Shown: in pieces, positions 1 to 10,235 of the stretch
Layout: each line of letters starts with the position of its first letter
Position numbering within the stretch: the first letter of the stretch is position 1
Assembly (NCBI GenBank): GCA_963082975.1
Contig: OY720345.1
Span: 26,358,611-26,422,610, forward strand
Reading direction: 5' to 3'
From: Labia minor
Lineage: Eukaryota; Arthropoda; Insecta; Dermaptera; Spongiphoridae
Length of the DNA stretch: 64,000 nucleotides
Notes under the pieces: generated by a model
What the model saw: only the letters and a program-made list of their open reading frames with translations
Told to the model about the DNA's origin: nothing
The model's database searches: none
Made by a program: the position numbers and the translations under genes

Positions 1-662
1 AATAAAATAATAAAACTTATCAACAAATAAATATCATGGATCACAAATCTTAAAAATCAGACAAAGAGTTTTTATACATTAACTCGATTTTATAAATTTA
101 ACCTTGATCTTGGCCAAGTGAGATTTTTACAATCACCTGCGAATTATTGATAAGCAATGCATACACATTTTATATATCAAAGATCATTTGATTTCACTTG
201 AGTGAGATTAATAATACTAATAATTATGATGATAAAATTGTATTAATAGATGCTAATGATAATAATTTTAGATAACAACTAAATTGAATAGTAAAAATAC
301 TTAAGTGTGAATTTTTTCCTTAAGATGAAAGTGATTCTCTTCTCCCATTTTTTTCTAATTCTTCTTTCATGATGAAACTTGTTTATTTTTATGGCAATCA
401 ATATTCTCTATTTAGATTTAAAACGAATGACAAGTAAAGGTTCCACACTACCCTAAAGTTAAAGTAATAATTTTTATAAACAACTAATATAGTCTCTCTC
501 TATATACATTGTAAATTAAATGATATTTAAATATTAGAAAATGAAGAAAATTAAAATGAAAAATTTTAATCAATCTTTGTGTAAGCATTACAGGAATTAT
601 TATTTTATATTCATTATCGGAAATGACTTCTTAACTGAGCCACAAGAGGCTCTGAATGAACA
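1..662. other. AT-rich non-coding DNA with a short dispersed repeat
   Basis: No gene is seen. About 55 bp at roughly 592-652 resemble 9799-9860; both end in a shared stretch reading ctgagccac-agaggct. The first hAT element landed directly beside this repeat. The remainder is low-complexity AT sequence. Confidence 0.5.
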
Positions 663-1021
663 ACATAGAGCATAGGTTCTTAAACTTATGTACTCCACGG
701 ACCCCCACTTGAAAAAATTTTTTTTGACGGACCCCCATCACAACTTTAGGTACTTTACGTCATTTTATTAATTAATTTCTGGCTTACGATCTCATAAGGA
801 CAAGGATATATGATGAATATTTCTAACAGTGATTGGTGAATAACGATTTTTTTGCATATTGTAGAACACATTTTATTAGAAATTATAATATTGAAGAAAG
901 AAAATACAAACATTGTCATAGCAACAAATCTCACAAATTATAATGGGTACTTACATTAAATTCATATAAATATTTTATAATTTTTTTCAGAAAATATTAA
1001 ATAAGAAATATTTTAAAAAAT

Positions 1022-1076
1022 AACTGCATCTATCTCATTAAATATAACTTACATATTTAATGAGATGTATGCAGTT
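1022..1076 (-). repeat. Hairpin spanning the transposase stop codon (copy 1)
   Basis: Two 24-nt arms with about two mismatches flank a 7-nt loop. The upstream arm contains the last codons and the stop codon of the transposase gene. The same structure is present in copy 2 at 23611-23665. Confidence 0.8.
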
Positions 1077-2916
1077 GTTTTCTTGAAACAAGAATCTCAA
1101 TATCTGGCTTAATATTGGAAACTTTTAATCTAAGATCCAGCTCTACATTTAATTTGTTTCTATATTTAGACTTAATATAAAATAGTACCGAAAAAGCTTG
1201 TTCGCATAAATATGTTGTGCAGAATGGAATCAAGTGTTGAAGTGCTTTATTTGCAAGCGCAGGATAATCTGACCTGAGAAGTAACCAAAAGTTGCTCAAT
1301 TCAGTTTTGTTAAATTTTAGTTTATAAGTTGTATCACATGATAATTCCACGAGAATATCTTGTTCAGGTGCAGATAAATGTTTAGCATTTGTAATTTCCA
1401 TATTAAATGGATCTCTGATCCAGTTATTGCAAGGATCAGGAGTAGAAAAATACTTCCTGAAGTTGCTTTTCAAAGTAATTAAATGTTCAACAAATAATTG
1501 ACGCGTTTGATTAAGCAATTTTTCACTGGAGCTTTCTATGAAATCATTGAGAGTTGGAAAAGACTCATATACACCGTTCTGGATGCGTTTCGACCACAAG
1601 TCGATTTTTTTAATCATTGCTTCTATTTTATCTTCAACTTTAAATATATTTACAACAGTACCTTGCAGGCTCAAATTAAGTTCGTTCAATTTTGTAAAAA
1701 TATCAGTCAAGTAAGCCACCTTAGCTAACCAGATAAAATCATTGAAACATTCGGTCAGTTCAAAATGCGCATCTATTAAAAACAATCGTATTTCATCTCG
1801 AAGCTCAAAAAGGCGAATGAGTACTTTCCCACGGGACAACCAACGTACATCTGTATGTAATAATAAATGTGTATGTTGACTACCCATTTCCTCACACAAA
1901 ATTTTAAAAACTCTGGAATTAAGTGGACGAGCCTTAATGAAATTGACAATTTTAACTACTTCGTCTAATGTTCTTTTCAAATCTGGTGACATATTTTTGG
2001 CTGCTAATGATTCTCTGTGAATGCAGCAATGATTCCAAACAACCTGAGGCGCAACATTTTTAATAAGAGCAATCAATCCAGTTCTTGTACCTGACATTGC
2101 ACGAGCACCATCAGTGCAAATTCCAACACATTTTGGCCACTCTATTTCATTTTCGGTTATAAAATTATTCAAACTGTTAAATATGTCATTAGCTGTCGTT
2201 CGTGAAGGTAGTGAATCACAAAACAATACATCTTCTTGTATTTGATTTTCAAACTCATATCTAATGAAAGCTAACAAATTGGCATTATTAGTGACATCAG
2301 TACTTTCATCCAATTGTAATGAGTAATAGTGACTTTTGCGCACTCTCGATATTAATTCTTCTTTTATATTACATGACATGTCTTCAATCCTATTCTTAAC
2401 CGTATCATTTGATAATGAAATCAAATTTATATCGTTTGCTGCTTTAGTTCCTAACATTATATTTGTAATTACTTTTGTAGCAGGAAGAATTAATTGCTCT
2501 GCTATATTATGCGGCTTTCCTGCTTTAGCAATAAGTAGAGCTACTTCATATGATGCCATTACTGCTTTCTTACTCATACCACCAGATCCCGTCTTTACCA
2601 TCAATTTCTGACTTGAATTAAGTTCTTCTTTTTTCATTTTAAAAAATTCGATAGACTTACTAACATGCTCGCTGTGCTTTGTTTGTAAATGACGTCTGAG
2701 ATTAGCAGGTTTCATACTTTCATTGGATAAACTTTCCTGACATAGAACGCAGACTGGTCTTTCCACATCATTGTTGCAAATATAAGTAAATCCAAATGAT
2801 AAATAATCATCCGAATATTTTCTAGTTTTGCGTTTCTTGGTAGAGTTTGCTGTTGATGCCTCATCATCTGATTCTTTCCGTTTCTGTGTTGAACCAGTTT
2901 GTAGCCAACGATCCAT
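1057..2916 (-). CDS. hAT transposase, BED zinc-finger type (copy 1)
   Basis: This 619-residue enzyme would cut and paste its own element in the nucleus. A basic, NLS-like stretch (KKRKTRK, residues 27-33) precedes a BED-type zinc finger with C56, C59, H76 and H81. The RNase H-like catalytic core shows D203 (LQLDEST), D269 (CTDGARAM), the hAT-typical C-x2-H motif (CCIH, 297-300), W359 (DVRWLSRG) and a C-terminal dimerisation block whose CEQAFS carries the probable catalytic E572. All three catalytic acids are present and the frame is open end to end. The nearest known relatives are the ZBED5/SCAND3-like domesticated hAT proteins and the hAT elements behind them. The start codon is the first ATG after the AT-rich leader. 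It differs from copy 2 at only two residues (A511 versus T, L593 versus P). Confidence 0.95.
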   Translation of the reverse strand: MDRWLQTGSTQKRKESDDEASTANSTKKRKTRKYSDDYLSFGFTYICNNDVERPVCVLCQESLSNESMKPANLRRHLQTKHSEHVSKSIEFFKMKKEELNSSQKLMVKTGSGGMSKKAVMASYEVALLIAKAGKPHNIAEQLILPATKVITNIMLGTKAANDINLISLSNDTVKNRIEDMSCNIKEELISRVRKSHYYSLQLDESTDVTNNANLLAFIRYEFENQIQEDVLFCDSLPSRTTANDIFNSLNNFITENEIEWPKCVGICTDGARAMSGTRTGLIALIKNVAPQVVWNHCCIHRESLAAKNMSPDLKRTLDEVVKIVNFIKARPLNSRVFKILCEEMGSQHTHLLLHTDVRWLSRGKVLIRLFELRDEIRLFLIDAHFELTECFNDFIWLAKVAYLTDIFTKLNELNLSLQGTVVNIFKVEDKIEAMIKKIDLWSKRIQNGVYESFPTLNDFIESSSEKLLNQTRQLFVEHLITLKSNFRKYFSTPDPCNNWIRDPFNMEITNAKHLSAPEQDILVELSCDTTYKLKFNKTELSNFWLLLRSDYPALANKALQHLIPFCTTYLCEQAFSVLFYIKSKYRNKLNVELDLRLKVSNIKPDIEILVSRKQLHTSH

Positions 2917-2948
2917 TTTATGGAGTAATTTATTAACATTGAACTACA

Positions 2949-2995
2949 ATAATATAAATATAATATAAATATAATATAAATATAATATAAATATA
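2949..2995. repeat. 11-bp minisatellite in the transposase leader
   Basis: About four units of TAATATAAATA lie just upstream of the start codon. Copy 2 of the element has about three units at 21704-21742, so the array length varies between copies. Confidence 0.8.
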
Positions 2996-3984
2996 ACGAA
3001 TTATTATTTACTAGCTATGTTTTAATATGATTTTAAATGAATGTTTTAATATCATTTTAAATGAATGTTTTAAATCATTTTAATAAATGTTTTAAATCAT
3101 TTTAAATAAATGATTTAATATCATTTTAAATGAATATTAATTTATATAATAAATATATTTCGTAATTTGATTCTAAAATATTATTAATTTCGTAATTTGA
3201 TTCTAAAATATTATTAAAATAAATATTTTTTATTCATAAAACTAACTTATACTTACTCTCAAAAACAGCCTTTCTGGGAAATTGCAAAATGTGTTTAGTG
3301 TTTTTATAAAATAATGATCATGCAAATTACACTAAAAATTAAAAAAAATTATTAGCTATAATAAACTATTATTAGCTATAATTTAATTATAATTAATTAA
3401 ATTAATAAAAATAATTTAAAGATACAACTCGTTGAGAAATGAACTTATAATTAACATTAATAAAAATAATTTAAAGATACAACTCGTTGAGAAATGAACT
3501 TATAATTAACATTTGCTTTAAAACTGTTTAAAACCCCAGAGTGGACGCTGACAATTTAGTTTTTTCCGGGTAAGACTCCCCTCCCCTGGTTTTCCCCAAT
3601 AACAAAGTGAAAGAAAATTCCCTTATATGCCTCCCCTTCCGAGCCCCTAAGAGGGGTTATTTTAAAGGAACAATCGAAAAATGATTTTAAATGAATGAAT
3701 GGATGAAAATTCAAATTTTATATATAGTTTTTTATATATGTTTATTTATTCACAAAAAATTAATTGACATAATTATCAATTTAATAAAATAAAATAGTAT
3801 TATTAATAGTATTAAATTATAGCCGTAATTCTCTAGGAGGATATAGTTAAACAATGAACTTTAAATATTTATATATGTATATATTTTTACGATGATTTTT
3901 TTCCGAGGACCGCGGACCCCCAGTAAAGGCTTCGCGGACCCCCAGGGGTCCGCGGACCACAGTTTAAGAACCACTGACATAGAG

Positions 3985-4349
3985 TATTATATAAATTTTT
4001 AAAAATTAATTTCTGTGGTTATTGAAAAGATATGAATAGCCTATGTTCAAATAGAGGTATATAATAATATTGTGATGTAATTTCTTAGTAATCGGTTCAG
4101 CCAATTTTGACTCTATAACGTCACAATTTTACGGACAAACATACATACATACGGACAGACAGTAATGAAAGATTCTAAAGTCACTTTTGAATTCTAGAGG
4201 TTATGAAACGTAAATATATGTAAAAACTTTTGAATTCTGAGCAATGTGCAGACAAAAAACTATGTGAGTACTATTAAAATTGTGAAATTATTTGATTAAA
4301 AGTTAATTTCAAAGGTATGCCTTATGATTAGAGAAATTATCAGTTAGAT
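3985..4349. other. Non-coding, transposon-tail-like sequence
   Basis: No gene. At about 4090-4170 there is a stretch reading like the end of many arthropod transposons (atcggttcagccaattttga followed by acatacatacatacggacagacag-type repeats). Its family is not identified. Confidence 0.4.
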
Positions 4350-4625
4350 CTGTCTATCTATCTCTGTGGCTCTACGGAACTCGAATGTTCTTGGCCGCAG
4401 CAACCACGCTTCTCCAAATATCCCTATTCTGAGCCACAACCCTCCAATCGCTACCCTTTCCCATCTCTCTCACGTCCCTTCCTACATTATCCACCCACCG
4501 CGTCCTTAATCTTCCAAGCTGGCGTTTCCCATTCGATCTCCCCACCAATATATTTTTCACCATTCTTTCCTCTCCCATTCTAGCCACGTGCCATGTCCAT
4601 CCCAGCCTTCTTTATTTAATAATTC
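4350..4625 (-). mobile_element. 5'-truncated RTE-like LINE, 3' end (L1)
   Basis: Minus-strand translation of 4372-4587 gives the C-terminal tail of a non-LTR retrotransposon reverse transcriptase protein: a GRLRTRWVDNV block, then DVREMG, then a W..VAQNRD.WR block. This is the usual end of RTE-type ORF2 proteins. The 3' end runs into a short GATAGATA-type tail (plus-strand tctatctatctc at about 4353). Only the last ~70 codons remain. Related copies lie at 41250, 42150, 43540, 55950 and 57590. Confidence 0.75.
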
Positions 4626-5462
4626 TAACTATCTAACAATCGTCGTTGACGCGGACCTTTGCCCCATTAGTGCGGATCTTTACCCTACAAGGTGGAGTTA
4701 AGATCCGCAGGCTCAAGATTTTGTTTAAATTCCTCTACTACTCATGTTATTTATTTGGAAACTTAAAATCAGGCTTTAAGGTAATGTTTCAACCTATATT
4801 GTATCTTTTATAGGAAGGTCAAAAATCAATCCCAAACAAAACCTGCGGATCTTTGTCTCGCCTTACTCCATACAACTCATTTGTTATATTATTTCAATCC
4901 ACCTTTTTGGGTGATGACAATCACAATGAAAAAATATTTACATATCTACATAATACTCTCTAATCAATGACCATAAATGATTTTAATTGAGGACATACAT
5001 AAAATTCTATGGTATAGTATTATCAACAAAATAAATAACAATAATAATAATAATATTAATAAACAACTAACAAATGATAAAAAAACGAATAGTAAATGTA
5101 TATTTTATTGATAATTTAATTTAAAAATGTTTAAATTATTTGTTTAATTTTTATGAATAGTTTGAATGAATTAAAAAATACAAATGCTAATTATTAATAT
5201 AATTTGAAAACAAAGAATTGAATAATTTACAAAAAAAATATCAAAAATGAATTTATATATATTGTCCATGATTTAATCAAATGAATGATGAAAGATAATA
5301 AGATTCGGGATGGTGGGTCTCCTACCCCCTCTGAAATTTAAGCCTTCTGTTTCCATTTGAGATTAACAAGAACTCCATTATATAATCACCTAAAAAGCCT
5401 GTCTGACCTGTTCTTATCACTTACGAATTACACCTACAATAACGAGTTGCATAACTTGCCAG
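4626..5462. other. Non-coding; small inverted-repeat element
   Basis: At about 4700-4725 and 4833-4853 an inverted repeat (agatccgcagg / cctgcggatct, with ttttgttt / aaacaaaa beside it) suggests a small MITE-like element of about 170-200 bp. No gene is seen in the remainder; 5300-5460 is somewhat less AT-rich but matches nothing recognised. Confidence 0.4.
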
Positions 5463-5464
5463 CT

Positions 5465-5580
5465 GCAAGAACATTATGAAGGGAAATATGCCAATTAGAC
5501 ATACTGTACGTATTAAAATCTTAATTAATTATTTAAATCAACGGTCGGCGCCAGTAATTTCAAATAGAATTAATGAAAAA
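5465..5580 (+). repeat. Dispersed direct repeat, copy 1
   Basis: About 115 bp starting gccagctgcaagaacatta recur at 6980-7094 with a handful of differences. The second copy interrupts a family B repeat, so the unit appears to be mobile or to have been copied locally. The open frame through 5476-5763 is not a recognised protein. Confidence 0.75.
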
Positions 5581-5886
5581 AATTACCTTGTTTACGAATA
5601 TTATTTAAAATTCAATCGTTTAAATATTAATAATTTCTTTAATCAATTTTTATGTCCATATCTTGATAAATTATTGTTCGGAAAGGAAAATTCCAATATG
5701 TTATTATGTGATTATTATTCGTTAAAAATTTATTTAATCTTAATATTATTTTTTAATAATTAAAATATTATTCAAAATTAAATTTATAAATTTATAGCTA
5801 ATTTTATATGATCATCTCTAATATGAGATGTTAGTATCATTTGATTTCCATTTAAGGTAAAAAATATATTTAGGAATATCATTTTT

Positions 5887-6525
5887 ACCGACCGACGATA
5901 GTAAGGGAGGTATTGTTTTCACACCAAATTTCACATGTGGAGATTTTTACATATCTCCACGAATCATGCATTTTCTTGACAGAAAAAAGTATTTTTAGCA
6001 TGATGTCTGTCCGTCCGTCTGTCCGTCCGTCTGTCCGTATAGATGTGTACAGCCTGAACGGCTGAACCGATTTTGATGAAATTTGGTATATTTACTTAAT
6101 GCATCAGTGGGATGAATTGATCAACTTTTGGTGCAAATCCGGAAACCGGTAGTGGTAGTATTAGCGATCGACGATAGGAAGGAAAGGGTTATTTTCACAC
6201 CAAATTTTTTTCACATGAGGAGATTTTTTACATATTATCACGAATCATTCACTTTGTATTTGTTTTATCTTCGAGAAAAATCATCTTTATTAGTTTTTTT
6301 CTTAATTTAAAATTATATGACGTCATCCAGCCATTCATGACGTCACAGCCTGTTCTTACATATATATTATAAATAAAATAAAATTAAAAATAATTATGTT
6401 ATATCCATATATGTTTTTTATTACATTAATAGATATATTAAAATTATTTGAAATTGTTTCTGTAGCTGGAAATTAATTTATTTCAAACTGTCGGTCGGTT
6501 CAGACCTGGCCACAGGTCAACTTAT
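5887..6525 (+). mobile_element. Family A element, copy 1 (Helentron-like)
   Basis: Starts TACCGACCGACG after a run of T and ends with GTCGGTCGGTT, a 6-bp stem hairpin (GACCTG-GCCA-CAGGTC) and AACTTATT. Sub-terminal inverted repeats, a hairpin just before the 3' end, no target-site duplication and T-rich insertion sites fit non-autonomous Helentron (HINE) elements. Inside are two diverged copies of a roughly 100-bp unit (around 5890 and 6168) separated by a CTGTCCGTC microsatellite and the motif aaccgattttgatgaaattt. It has no coding capacity. Confidence 0.6.
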
Positions 6526-6677
6526 TTTCTAGAATTTTAACATGAAATTTTTGAAAAATTATTTTATTCTTATTTCTAAAAAATTAGTTAAAATTATTAT
6601 ATAATAAATGTTACAATACATATATACATATATATATATATAAATATATAAATTTCCAAAATAAATAAAAAAAAATC

Positions 6678-7320
6678 TGTAGTGTCTCCACTCGATTATT
6701 TCGCAAATTTGATTTGGATTAATTAACACATATATTATATTTAAATTAAATTTAATTAATCATATTAATTATAAATTAAAATTAATAATTAATATTTATT
6801 AAAACACTGTGTGTTTGAATATTGGTTGATGACACCATGTACTGATGCCTGATTGGCAATCAACGTGTTAAAAAATTTAAAAAATTAATTCCGGTACTTT
6901 CAGCAATTCAATCAAGCTGAAATGTTATATATAGAAGTTTTATACAAAAACTATCAAACATATATCTTTATTGTAACTTACCAGCTGCAAGAACATTATG
7001 AAGGGAAATATGCCAATTAGACATACTGTTCGTTTTAAAATCTTATTAATTATTTAAATCAACGGTTGGCGCCAGTAATTTCAAGTAGAATTAGGGGGGG
7101 GGGGAATGAAAACGTGGTAGGTAATGAGTCTCTTCCGAAAAAGCTACATTTCTCAATAGTTAATAGAAAACTACGAATTTTGAATAATCCCCGTGTACCA
7201 AATATTCTAGCTTAACCGTTTTTGCGTAATCTTGTCTACATACACACACTCGTATACATACATACACACACACACACACACAGACAGATATTTTTCTTAA
7301 CCTTACTGAAAATAACTCAC
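6678..7320 (+). mobile_element. Family B repeat, copy 1
   Basis: Begins agtgtctccactcga, shares blocks with 38068-39640 and the reverse strand of 54193-55208, and ends around an AC-rich microsatellite (7243-7281). A 115-bp segment also found at 5465-5580, plus a run of G, replaces part of the interior at 6975-7104. No coding sequence is seen. The superfamily is not identified. Confidence 0.65.
6980..7094 (+). repeat. Dispersed direct repeat, copy 2
   Basis: Second copy of the unit at 5465-5580, inserted in family B copy 1. It ends in a 10-nt G run. Confidence 0.75.
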
Positions 7321-7435
7321 ATTTTTTTATAATTTTATAAAAATATAATATATATGTACCATATAATTGTATTTAAAAGAATACTTTTATTTGTAACATA
7401 AATATAATTTAATTATTAAAGCTTTGGTGGTTGTT

Positions 7436-7679
7436 TTTATTTATAACGGAATTTTGTAAATTAAACCACATATTGATATTTGTTATTGTAAATTTATTCA
7501 AAAAATACAAACATATACACAACGTTTCGATTGCTGCTTCTGCAATCGTTATCAAGCGACTGCACTGTTCGAGCGTCCAGTGACAAGTGACGTTGTGTAT
7601 ATGTTTGTATTTTTTGAATAAATTTACTATAACAAATATCAATATGTGGTTTAATTTACAAAATTCCGTTATAAATAAA
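7436..7679. repeat. Near-perfect 89-bp inverted repeat
   Basis: Arms at 7436-7524 and 7591-7679 match as reverse complements with one mismatch seen by eye. They flank a 66-nt, GC-richer centre that contains the phrase gaaacg/cgtttc next to gaagcagcaat. A transcript through it would form a long double-stranded stem. Confidence 0.9.
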
Positions 7680-8040
7680 TATAATTTAATCACAAATAAT
7701 TACTACTAATAATAATCATCCATTAAATTTCAAATATTTTATTAAAATTTTAATGAATATAAAATAATAAAATAAAGGATTTACGTAATTAATTATATAT
7801 AAGTGAAGTACTTATAGAAATATATTTTTTTCCTAGAGTAAACAAGAATTAATTAATTAAGCATATTTAATTAATCCATCCAATGTATGTTAATAATTAT
7901 AATAGTTATTGTTTATTATTCAAACATTATAATGATATAATCTTTCAAATTAAAAATTTGAAATAAATAACTAATGAAGTCAAATAAATCAATAAGTATT
8001 ACTTTGGTGGCTGATTGCTAACCTGATATATTAGAACGGT
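7680..8040. other. AT-rich non-coding sequence
   Basis: Nothing recognisable apart from simple AT-rich sequence. Confidence 0.5.
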
Positions 8041-8043
8041 TTT

Positions 8044-8295
8044 TTGGCCGACCGACCGACGCCAAGGGAAGGGATTTTTTTGAGGTGCCTAATGGATTTC
8101 CGCGTGGTTTCATTTGGCCTTAAATTCGCCGCGAGAGGAGGACCAGAAGGCTTGCTGGTGAAAAGGAATCAGCTTTCGTCAGTTGGCTGGAATGCGACCT
8201 CATTAGTGGTCAAGGCCACCCCTGGCGCCGTCCTTCTCTATGCGGATAATCACACCCCCTGGCCCTTAACTCTTCCAGCACACTCCGATTAGAAC
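8044..8295. other. GC-rich, high-complexity island 1
   Basis: A 250-bp block of complex, GC-rich sequence in an AT-rich setting, starting with a GACCGACC repeat. It is open in one frame for 82 codons, but the translation resembles nothing known and has no usable splice context. It may be a conserved regulatory element, a non-coding RNA or a lost exon. Confidence 0.35.
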
Positions 8296-8610
8296 ATCCC
8301 ACCCAAAGAGAATGCATTGTAATCTATCATTTCAAGAGATTTTTTTTTATAATAATAATCATCAAAAAAATTAACTAAGCAATTTCATTTAATAAAAAAA
8401 AAAAATAAATAAATAAATAAAGGAATTTATTTCACTAAGGTTAGTAAAAATATTTATTGTAATTAATTGAAACTAAAATTTTGAAAACATTTTTTTCATC
8501 ATTAGTCAGATGATTAAGGATTTTACTTTGATCCAAGTGAAGTTAAATGTATTATTTATTCATCCCCTAATCAGAATTTTTTTTCAGAATATTGCTAATT
8601 AATTATCTTA
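8296..8610. other. AT-rich non-coding sequence
   Basis: Homopolymer A and AAAT runs; no feature seen. Confidence 0.5.
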
Positions 8611-8760
8611 TATATATATATATACTAGCTTCTCAGACCGTGTATCGAACGCTCTTCGCACCTAGACAGGGGCTCTGCACCCCCCCCCCCCCCCCCGGAA
8701 GTAATACATAGTATTTGGTTGAAAGTATGCAAAAGGTTTTAATTCATTTGAATTCAATCA
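8611..8760 (+). mobile_element. Helitron-like 5' end fragment
   Basis: After an A, the sequence TCTTATATAT continues into TATACTAGC, like the start of the Helitron-like insert at 19546. It continues into a block containing ggggctctgcaccc and an unusually long C run (about 8677-8696). The reverse complement of about 8660-8760 recurs at 43010-43140. No end or coding sequence can be located. Confidence 0.4.
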
Positions 8761-10084
8761 GTATATTAAAACATTCATATCTTTTTGTCATTTTATTTAA
8801 AATTTAGTGAAAAGGCCCGGGGTTCAGTATTGTAGTTTAACTTCTTTGTTGATCATTTTTGAGTAGGATATTTTCTTTTTTCCAACTTTTTTCGACTTTT
8901 TTTCGCCGAGATTGTTTATATTCCATATTAAAAAATAATGACTAGATAGTAATTATTTTATTTTATGAAAATTTTTATATAGATGTCCTCAAAAAAATGA
9001 ACTTGGTTTAATAAACCAATGTTTAAAATAGAAGAACACTAAAAACATGAATAACTACTAATTCAAAATGGCTGATAATGTTAACATATGAGAAACGTAT
9101 GTGAACCAACATAACAAAAAAAATGTCGATAATAAAATGTACACAGCCCGCGAAAATTCAAAATTCACCTTTTCCTTTGATCAGAACTATATCATCATAG
9201 GACATCTAAGTTATAAAAAATATTTAATAAAATTAAATAAAATGGGCTACCTTATAAATAGTTTAAAAAAAATAAAAAACTACTTTTTAGTGATATTTAC
9301 AACATATACAAAGGTATAAAATATGTCAAAAAATAAATAATTATATAAAATATTTCTATAAAGAAATGAGCAATTCAATATCATCAATAAAAATTTTCCA
9401 AGCTTATTTTATTTGATAACCTAAACTTCAGTTTAACTTAAATCATATTTCTGCTATAATATTTTTTAAAAAATTTATTAATGTGTGTTTCGGTGATTCT
9501 GATTTGATTTGATTCAATTCAATTTGAAATTATTTGTTTTTTATTTTTAATATGCCATGGTGGCGTTGACGAATGAACATATTTAAATTTAACACTTGTT
9601 TAATGTATAAAAATTTAATTTTATTAAAAACTTAAATATAAAAAATATTACTTACTTTGTTTTAGAAAATATTAATCAACTAGGAGTAATATTTAATTTA
9701 ATTTAATTGAAATTGATTTTACTTTTAATGTTATTGAATATTACAAATTTAAATAAAAATTTAAATATTATAAACATTCTTCGTATGGAAATTTCTAGAA
9801 TTATTAATTTTGTATTCTGTGTCAGAAATGAATCAACTTCTTAGCTGAGCCACCAGAGGCTAGGCTGTTATATATGAAAATATATATAATCTAATTTCTT
9901 TGAAATAATATGATAATTAATATAAAAAATATATATAATATATTAATTTAAAATTTCTAAGAGCTGAATGAAATTTGTATATTATTTTTATTTAATAAAT
10001 TTAAGAAATCACTTTTTCTAAATAAAGATTAATTCAATTCTTTGATTCATTGATTCATAAATGTTTCAAGGTTTATTTAATTTT
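8761..10084. other. AT-rich non-coding sequence
   Basis: No gene is supported. About 9799-9860 resembles the repeat at 592-652. The open frame at 9101-9319 is Lys/Asn/Tyr-rich, as expected from AT-rich DNA by chance. Confidence 0.5.
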
Positions 10085-10235
10085 GTGGAGTGAAGCTACA
10101 CCCACCGATATGACGTTCCAGGCATACCATTCCATCCGAAAAGAGTTCAGTGATAAGAGCACCAACGAGTCAGTCCAAAATAGGAGATGCGGGGGCGAAA
10201 TGCCAATCACAACATATCCACATATATTCTGATAC
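10085..10235. other. High-complexity island 2
   Basis: About 150 bp of balanced base composition between AT-rich flanks. Open frames occur on both strands but match nothing recognised. Confidence 0.3.

Larger units (their letters stand above)
671..3976 (-). mobile_element. Complete hAT transposon, copy 1 (BED-finger type)
   Basis: The element is flanked by a perfect 8-bp target-site duplication, ACATAGAG at 663-670 and 3977-3984, the size made by hAT transposases. Its imperfect terminal inverted repeats read CATAGGTTCTTAAAC at one end and GTTTAAGAACCACTG at the other. Just inside them are GC-rich blocks built of repeated ggacccc/ggggtcc. It is 3306 bp long and holds one intact transposase gene on the minus strand. 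A 60-bp tandem duplication (about 3415-3515) and a 30-bp repeat present twice (about 3145-3215) lie 5' of the gene. A second copy at 18936-24016 is almost identical, so both are probably young. Confidence 0.96.

Noticed and set aside
1498-1728. Open frames on the strand opposite the hAT transposase (also 2336-2611, 22076-22351, 22959-23189) and the +1 frame at 2712-2939 / 21748-21975
   Set aside because: They are shadows of the transposase gene, repeat identically in both copies and have no protein-like features of their own.
7409-7693. 94-codon minus-strand frame over the inverted repeat
   Set aside because: Its two halves are encoded by complementary arms of the palindrome; the open frame is a by-product, though a remnant of a retroelement 3' end cannot be excluded.
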